Assembly (NCBI GenBank): GCA_041581935.1
Contig: JBFICP010000106.1
Coordinates: 1-10,476 of the forward strand
DNA: 10,476 bases
Direction of reading: 5' to 3'
From: JAABYT01 sp041581935
Lineage (GTDB): Bacteria > Pseudomonadota > Gammaproteobacteria > HK1
Both the position numbers and the translations under genes were made by a program. Shown here piece after piece: positions 7,070 through 10,476 of the stretch (position 1 is the first letter of the stretch; each line of letters opens with the position of its first letter). The notes under the pieces are model-generated. The model was not told where the DNA came from, made no database searches, and saw only the letters and a list, made by a program, of their open reading frames with translations.

Positions 7070-8298
7070 ACGTTGCCTCCCTGCCGCTGATTGGCAAAAT
7101 ACTTCGCGGCCCGGCTGCGGGAAACCGCGACTTCAGGCTGTTGGTCGCTGCAGCCACCGGCAACTACATGGGCTACGGCGGCGAGCAGGTCGTCATCGGC
7201 TTGCTGGTGTTTCGGATCACCGGCTCATCGGCCTGGGTCGGAGTGGCGCTCGCTCTGTATTTTCTGCCGCTCTTCATCTTCGGCATGGCGGCGGGTGCCA
7301 TCGCCGACTGGATGGACCGCCGCAAATTGCTGCGCATCATCGAAGCGGTGATCGGCATCAACCTCGTCGTGTTCGCGGTGCTCGCCGCCCTCGAGGCCGT
7401 GGCGATCTGGCAGGTGCTGCTGATGACGTTCGTCTCCGGCAGCGCCCGCGCGGTGTACCTGCCCGTGCGCCAAAGCTACGCCTACGACATCGTCGGCGCC
7501 GAGCAGATAGTGGCGGGACTCGGCTTGCTGACAATCGGTATGCGGGCCGGGCAGCTGCTCGGTGCGCTCGTCGCCGGCAGCGTCATGCAGAGGCTCGGCA
7601 CCGACGTCGCGCTGTTCGTGCTCGCGACGTTTCACGGGATCACGTTCCTGATCGTCAGCCGGCTGCGCTCGATCCCGACGGAAGCCCACACCAACCCGGT
7701 TCCCATACTCGAAAATCTTCGCGAGTATCTCCAGGAGATGCGGCACAATCGGACGCTGTCGATGCTGATCGCCGTCACGGCCTCGGTGGAGGTGCTCGGG
7801 TTCTCGTTCGCGACTATTCTGCCCGAGCTCGCCACCGAGCGCTTGGGTGTCGGCGCCGAGGGCCTCGGAATCATGCACGCCATCAGGGCCGCCGGCGGAT
7901 TCGCCGCCGGTCTGGCCTTGGCGGGCGCCGTGAGCATTCGGCGTCGTGGCCTCGCCTATCTGGGGGTTATCTACGCTTTCGGCCTTGCATTGATCGCGCT
8001 GGCGGCATCGCCGAATTTCGCCACGATTCTCGTCGCCGTGCTCGCCGTCGCGGCGCTCGCCGCCGCCTCCGACGTGCTGACCCAGAGCATGATGCAGCTG
8101 AGCGTACCGGATCGCCTGCGCGGGCGCGCCATGGGCGCATGGGTTTTCGCCATCGGCTCGGCGCCACTGGGTCACCTGGAAATGGGCGCGCTCGCCGCCA
8201 GCGTCGGTGTCGGCACGGCCCTGGGACTGAACGGCGCGGCTTTGATTATCATCGGCATCCTGACCACCATCGTCGCGCCTCGTTTGCGCAACCTTTAG
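7066..8298 (+). CDS. MFS transporter (EntS/MFS_3-like), probable TTG start
   Basis: Predicted inner-membrane major-facilitator transporter, 410 residues with about 12 hydrophobic segments. The family motif A after the second segment is GAIADWMDRRKLL (77-89). The beginning NRDFRLLVAAATGNYMGYGGEQV matches the usual entry of the first membrane helix in EntS-like exporters, and the second half has the matching MQLSVPDRLRGRAMG loop. The start is uncertain: the first in-frame ATG (7168) would remove half of the first helix, so the TTG at 7066, overlapping the aminotransferase stop as TTGA, is preferred. No good ribosome site precedes it, which is consistent with coupling. Relatives include siderophore and drug exporters; here it may export a pathway product or take up a substrate. 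Its stop codon lies within a REP-like element. Confidence 0.85.
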   Translation: MNVASLPLIGKILRGPAAGNRDFRLLVAAATGNYMGYGGEQVVIGLLVFRITGSSAWVGVALALYFLPLFIFGMAAGAIADWMDRRKLLRIIEAVIGINLVVFAVLAALEAVAIWQVLLMTFVSGSARAVYLPVRQSYAYDIVGAEQIVAGLGLLTIGMRAGQLLGALVAGSVMQRLGTDVALFVLATFHGITFLIVSRLRSIPTEAHTNPVPILENLREYLQEMRHNRTLSMLIAVTASVEVLGFSFATILPELATERLGVGAEGLGIMHAIRAAGGFAAGLALAGAVSIRRRGLAYLGVIYAFGLALIALAASPNFATILVAVLAVAALAAASDVLTQSMMQLSVPDRLRGRAMGAWVFAIGSAPLGHLEMGALAASVGVGTALGLNGAALIIIGILTTIVAPRLRNL

Positions 8299-8316
8299 CA
8301 GCGAGCTCGCTCGCGA
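8297..8316 (+). repeat. REP-like palindrome spanning the MFS stop codon
   Basis: These 20 bases match the Pseudomonas-type REP core as I recall it (AGGAGCGAGCTTGCTCGCGA) at 18 of 20 positions. Inside is a perfect 12-nt palindrome, AGCGAGCTCGCT (8300-8311). The element begins inside the TAG stop of the MFS gene. The bases just after it (AAGAGG) serve as the ribosome site of the dehydrogenase gene. It lies in the opposite orientation to the element at 2322-2340. Confidence 0.55.
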
Positions 8317-8321
8317 AGAGG
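8316..8321 (+). promoter_or_regulatory. Ribosome binding site of the dehydrogenase gene
   Basis: AAGAGG is 7 nt before the ATG at 8329 and continues directly from the REP-like palindrome, so hairpin formation could affect its access to the ribosome. Confidence 0.6.
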
Positions 8322-8328
8322 CTACGCC

Positions 8329-9216
8329 ATGCCTGAAAAACCGAACATCGGCTTCATCGGCCTCGGCCTGATGGGCCAGGCCTTTACCAAGCGCCTCACT
8401 TCCTGCGGCTATACCGTCACCGGCTTCGACATCGATGCCGCCAAGGTCGAGCTGGCCGCCCGGCACGGTGTTGTCGCCGCAACCTCATCGGCCGAGGTCA
8501 CCGAAATGAGTGACATCGTGCTCGTGTGCGTCGTATCCACCGATGCCGTTCACGAGACGGTCTTCGGTCCTGACGGCGTGGTGGACTCGGCGAGCGCAGA
8601 CAAGCTTCTGGTGGATCATTCGACCACCATCGTGGAGACCACCAAGGCGATGGCCGGGGCGCTCCGTGAGCGAACCGGCATGGGCTGGGTGGACGCCCCC
8701 GTCTCCGGCGGCCCGCCCGCGGCGCAGGCCGGCACCCTGGCCATCATGGCCGGTGGCAGCGAAACGGATATCGCACGGGTGGCTCCGCTCATGGACGATC
8801 TCGCCGAAACCTTCACGCACCTGGGTGATGTCGGCGCTGGACAGGTGACCAAGATGGTCAATCAGATCCTGGTGTTGAACAACTACTGCGTGCTGGCCGA
8901 GGCCCTGGCGCTCGCCGAAGCCGCCGGCATCGACGCGGCAAAAATCCCCGAAGCGCTCGGTGCGGGTCACGCCGGCAGCAATCTGCTCAAGGCCGCGTTC
9001 CCCCGCATGATCGCGCGGGACTTCGAGCCCGCCGGCTACGCGCGCCAGATTCTCAAGGATCTCGACATGGTTCACGATATCGCCAAATCGTTGAAAGTCC
9101 CGACACCCATGTCGAGCCAGGCGGCGACGCTGTTTCGAATTCTCGTCGGCAAGGGTCACGCGGAGAAGGACGGCATCGCCGTGCTCAAGCTCTTTGATCA
9201 GAACGATAGCGTTTGA
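8329..9216 (+). CDS. Beta-hydroxyacid dehydrogenase, 3-hydroxyisobutyrate dehydrogenase family
   Basis: Predicted NAD(P)-dependent oxidoreductase of 295 residues, the usual size. The N-terminal Rossmann domain begins with GFIGLGLMG (8-16). Aspartate D34 follows the second strand (VTGFDID), which in this family usually indicates preference for NAD over NADP. The substrate loop DAPVSGGPPAAQAGTLAIMAGG is at 122-143; the catalytic lysine is K175 in GAGQVTKMVNQ with N179, and the C-terminal helical domain carries the conserved KDL (243-245). Family members oxidise 3-hydroxyisobutyrate, reduce tartronate or succinic semialdehyde, or act on related beta-hydroxy acids, and the motifs do not decide between them. 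It follows the MFS gene by 30 bp and has its own ribosome site. Placed after an aminotransferase, it probably handles a downstream hydroxy acid or aldehyde. Confidence 0.88.
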   Translation: MPEKPNIGFIGLGLMGQAFTKRLTSCGYTVTGFDIDAAKVELAARHGVVAATSSAEVTEMSDIVLVCVVSTDAVHETVFGPDGVVDSASADKLLVDHSTTIVETTKAMAGALRERTGMGWVDAPVSGGPPAAQAGTLAIMAGGSETDIARVAPLMDDLAETFTHLGDVGAGQVTKMVNQILVLNNYCVLAEALALAEAAGIDAAKIPEALGAGHAGSNLLKAAFPRMIARDFEPAGYARQILKDLDMVHDIAKSLKVPTPMSSQAATLFRILVGKGHAEKDGIAVLKLFDQNDSV

Positions 9217-9237
9217 CCGCGCCTCACGGTAACGACG

Positions 9238-9609
9238 GTGAGTGAGAAACAAGCACGCAAGGACTGGGTCGGAGGCGTGCGAAGCTATGCCATCGCGTGG
9301 GGAATGCCGACCGTGGCAATTGTCGCCGGGGTGTTCGCCACACCGTTTGTGCGGACAATCGTCTGGTCGACGGCCCTGATCTGGATGGGCACCGCGTGCA
9401 TGGTGAACGCGCTTCGCTGCGGCCGACTACATTGCTACCTCACCGGCCCGTTCTTTTTACTGATGGCAGTCGCGACGGCGCTTCACGGGTTCGAAATCCT
9501 GTGGCTGGGTCCGAACGGGTGGCTGTGGCTGGGACTCACGCTGATAATTGTCGGCGGTGGCATCCTGTGGTATCTGCCCGAGCGGTTATGGGGAAAGTAC
9601 GCGCGCTAG
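9238..9609 (+). CDS. Small four-helix membrane protein with C-G-R-x-H-C motif, unknown function
   Basis: A 123-residue integral membrane protein with four hydrophobic segments (about 17-37, 41-58, 67-87 and 94-113) and short polar ends. Between segments two and three is a compact motif, RCGRLHCYLTGPFF, with C61, H65 and C66 near the membrane edge; such spacing could bind a metal or take part in thiol chemistry, but that is inference. I recall similar short membrane proteins from many bacteria but know no function. The start is a GTG at 9238, 21 bp after the dehydrogenase stop, with no strong ribosome site; no in-frame ATG exists before the first segment. It is the last plus-strand gene of the run, and the converging marC-like gene ends 31 bp beyond its stop. 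Confidence 0.72.
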   Translation: MSEKQARKDWVGGVRSYAIAWGMPTVAIVAGVFATPFVRTIVWSTALIWMGTACMVNALRCGRLHCYLTGPFFLLMAVATALHGFEILWLGPNGWLWLGLTLIIVGGGILWYLPERLWGKYAR

Positions 9610-9640
9610 CGGCCGGTGGATCGATCGGCGACCCAATCGG

Positions 9641-10270
9641 TCAGCCGAGCAATCCGCTCCGGCCGATACCGTCGAAAATGAATTGAACCGCAAGCGCCGA
9701 GAGCAGCACGCCGAGCACCCGGCTGATGACATGCAGGCCGGTGACGCCCAGGAGCTTGTGAATGTAGGTCGCTCCCAGCAACGCGATGAGTGTCAGGATC
9801 AGAACCGCGACGAGGCAGGCGACGACGACTGCCTGGGCCTTCCAATCTCCCTCGGCATTCGCCATCAGGAGAATCGCGGCGCCCATGGCGCCCGGTCCGG
9901 CGATCAGCGGCGTCGCCAGGGGAAACACCGAAATGTCCTGCTTCTGGGACGCTTCCTCGGTCTCCTCGTCGGTCGTCGAGATGCCTCCCGACGATCGGGC
10001 GAATACCATGTCGATGCCGATAAGCAACAGCAGAATGCCGCCGGCGGTTCGCAGCGCCGCGAGCGAGATCCCGAGGGCCGACAGCAGCTGCTCACCGAAC
10101 AGGGCGAAAACCAGCAGGATGCCGCTGGCGACGAGGGATCCGCGGATCGCCATCGAGCGCTTGTGCGCCGTCGTGCTTCCTGCCGTCAGCGCGGCGAACA
10201 TGGCGGCGGCATCGATCGGGCCGATGGTGGCAAAGAAGGTCGTGCTCGCGACGACCGCGGTTTCGAACAT
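9641..10270 (-). CDS. MarC-family integral membrane protein
   Basis: Predicted six-helix inner-membrane protein of 209 residues, the normal length for the MarC (UPF0056) family, whose transport role is unproven. Landmarks are TFFATIGPIDAAAMFAALT (11-29), the duplicated second half starting with VFPLATPLIAGPGAMGA (115-131), and the C-terminal VISRVLGVLLSALAVQFIFDGI (181-202). A polar acidic loop (SSGGISTTDEETEEASQKQ, about 93-111) separates the two halves. The minus-strand start codon at 10270 is preceded by AGAGG (10276-10280) 5 nt upstream. It follows another minus-strand gene after 43 bp and is probably cotranscribed with it. Despite the family name, a link to multiple-antibiotic resistance has been withdrawn for MarC, so no resistance role is claimed. 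Confidence 0.88.
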   Translation of the reverse strand: MFETAVVASTTFFATIGPIDAAAMFAALTAGSTTAHKRSMAIRGSLVASGILLVFALFGEQLLSALGISLAALRTAGGILLLLIGIDMVFARSSGGISTTDEETEEASQKQDISVFPLATPLIAGPGAMGAAILLMANAEGDWKAQAVVVACLVAVLILTLIALLGATYIHKLLGVTGLHVISRVLGVLLSALAVQFIFDGIGRSGLLG

Positions 10271-10313
10271 ATGCGCCTCTGAAAAGACCCCCGCCGAGAT
10301 ATTTCGCCGCCGA

Positions 10314-10475
10314 TCAGAACTGCTTCAGGTTGGTCTCTCGAATGATCAGCGGCCGATAGCCGAACAGCGCGTTCAAGTGGTGTAGATAAACATGCTGGCC
10401 GTGATTGCGCCACAGTATGTCGACACGGTCGTTCACGCTGCGGTAGTGCTCGAGCACGGCCTGCGTGGAAAGCTC
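10314..10475 (-). CDS. C-terminal 53 residues of an unrecognised protein (cut by window)
   Basis: An open minus-strand frame enters from the right edge and ends at TGA (10316-10314). Its visible end reads ELSTQAVLEHYRSVNDRV, then DILWRNHGQHVYLHHL, and finishes LFGYRPLIIRETNLKQF. The composition (aromatic, histidine and charged residues, with no run of arginine or proline typical of GC-rich shadows) looks like real protein, and the 43-bp spacing to the MarC gene fits an operon. I do not recognise the family. Too little is visible to predict function or location. Confidence 0.6.
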   Translation of the reverse strand, partial: ELSTQAVLEHYRSVNDRVDILWRNHGQHVYLHHLNALFGYRPLIIRETNLKQF

Positions 10476-10476
10476 C

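Noticed and set aside
7225..8466. Long minus-strand open frame (413 codons) opposite the MFS gene
   Set aside because: Low-complexity charged composition typical of the antisense of GC-rich membrane-protein genes; the plus strand encodes a recognisable transporter.
9610..9640. Short gap between converging genes checked for a bidirectional terminator
   Set aside because: Only the small palindromic motif ATCGAT and nearby GATCGG repeats are visible, with no stable stem and no T- or A-run.
9548..10282. Plus-strand open frame (244 codons) opposite the MarC gene
   Set aside because: Composition is dominated by arginine, glutamine, aspartate and glycine with no hydrophobic core; the minus strand encodes a full-length MarC protein.

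Overview
This window reads as ordinary, densely packed chromosome from a GC-rich Gram-negative proteobacterium. A gammaproteobacterium is the best guess, because two short intergenic palindromes closely resemble the REP core known from Pseudomonas-type genomes, and the aminotransferase looks most like Pseudomonas AruH. The species cannot be named from the sequence. There is no tRNA, rRNA, CRISPR array, insertion sequence or prophage gene here.

Layout. Positions 2-3162 (+) carry three genes of a general L-amino-acid ABC importer of the Aap type: the 3' part of permease aapQ, the complete permease aapM and the ATPase aapP. The periplasmic binding protein (aapJ) would lie to the left, outside the window. 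A non-coding gap of about 180 bp with several GC-rich inverted repeats follows. From about 3340 to 9609 (+) comes a second tightly packed run: a small predicted secreted protein, a GNAT acetyltransferase, a YtcJ-like amidohydrolase, an AruH-like class I/II aminotransferase, an MFS transporter, a beta-hydroxyacid dehydrogenase (3-hydroxyisobutyrate dehydrogenase family) and a small membrane protein. In the core of this run stop and start codons overlap (TAATG at 4246, ATGA at 5879, TTGA at 7066), so these genes are probably translationally coupled. At the right edge two genes lie on the minus strand: the 3' end of an unrecognised gene (10314-10475) followed by a MarC-family membrane protein (9641-10270), which converges on the plus-strand run.

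How the genes may work together (inference). The importer would bring in amino acids or amino-acid-like compounds. The amidohydrolase could release an amino acid from an amide or N-acyl form, the aminotransferase would convert it to a 2-oxo acid, and the dehydrogenase could interconvert a hydroxy acid and an aldehyde or keto product. The MFS protein would move a substrate or product, and the GNAT protein may acetylate an amine intermediate. Every family is known, but I do not recognise this combination as a described pathway, and the substrate cannot be read from the sequence. The most distinctive signals beyond the genes are REP-like palindromes placed at two gene starts, a duplicated start-codon context before aapP, a possible pseudoknot after aapP, and an apparent extra hydrophobic segment in AapM.
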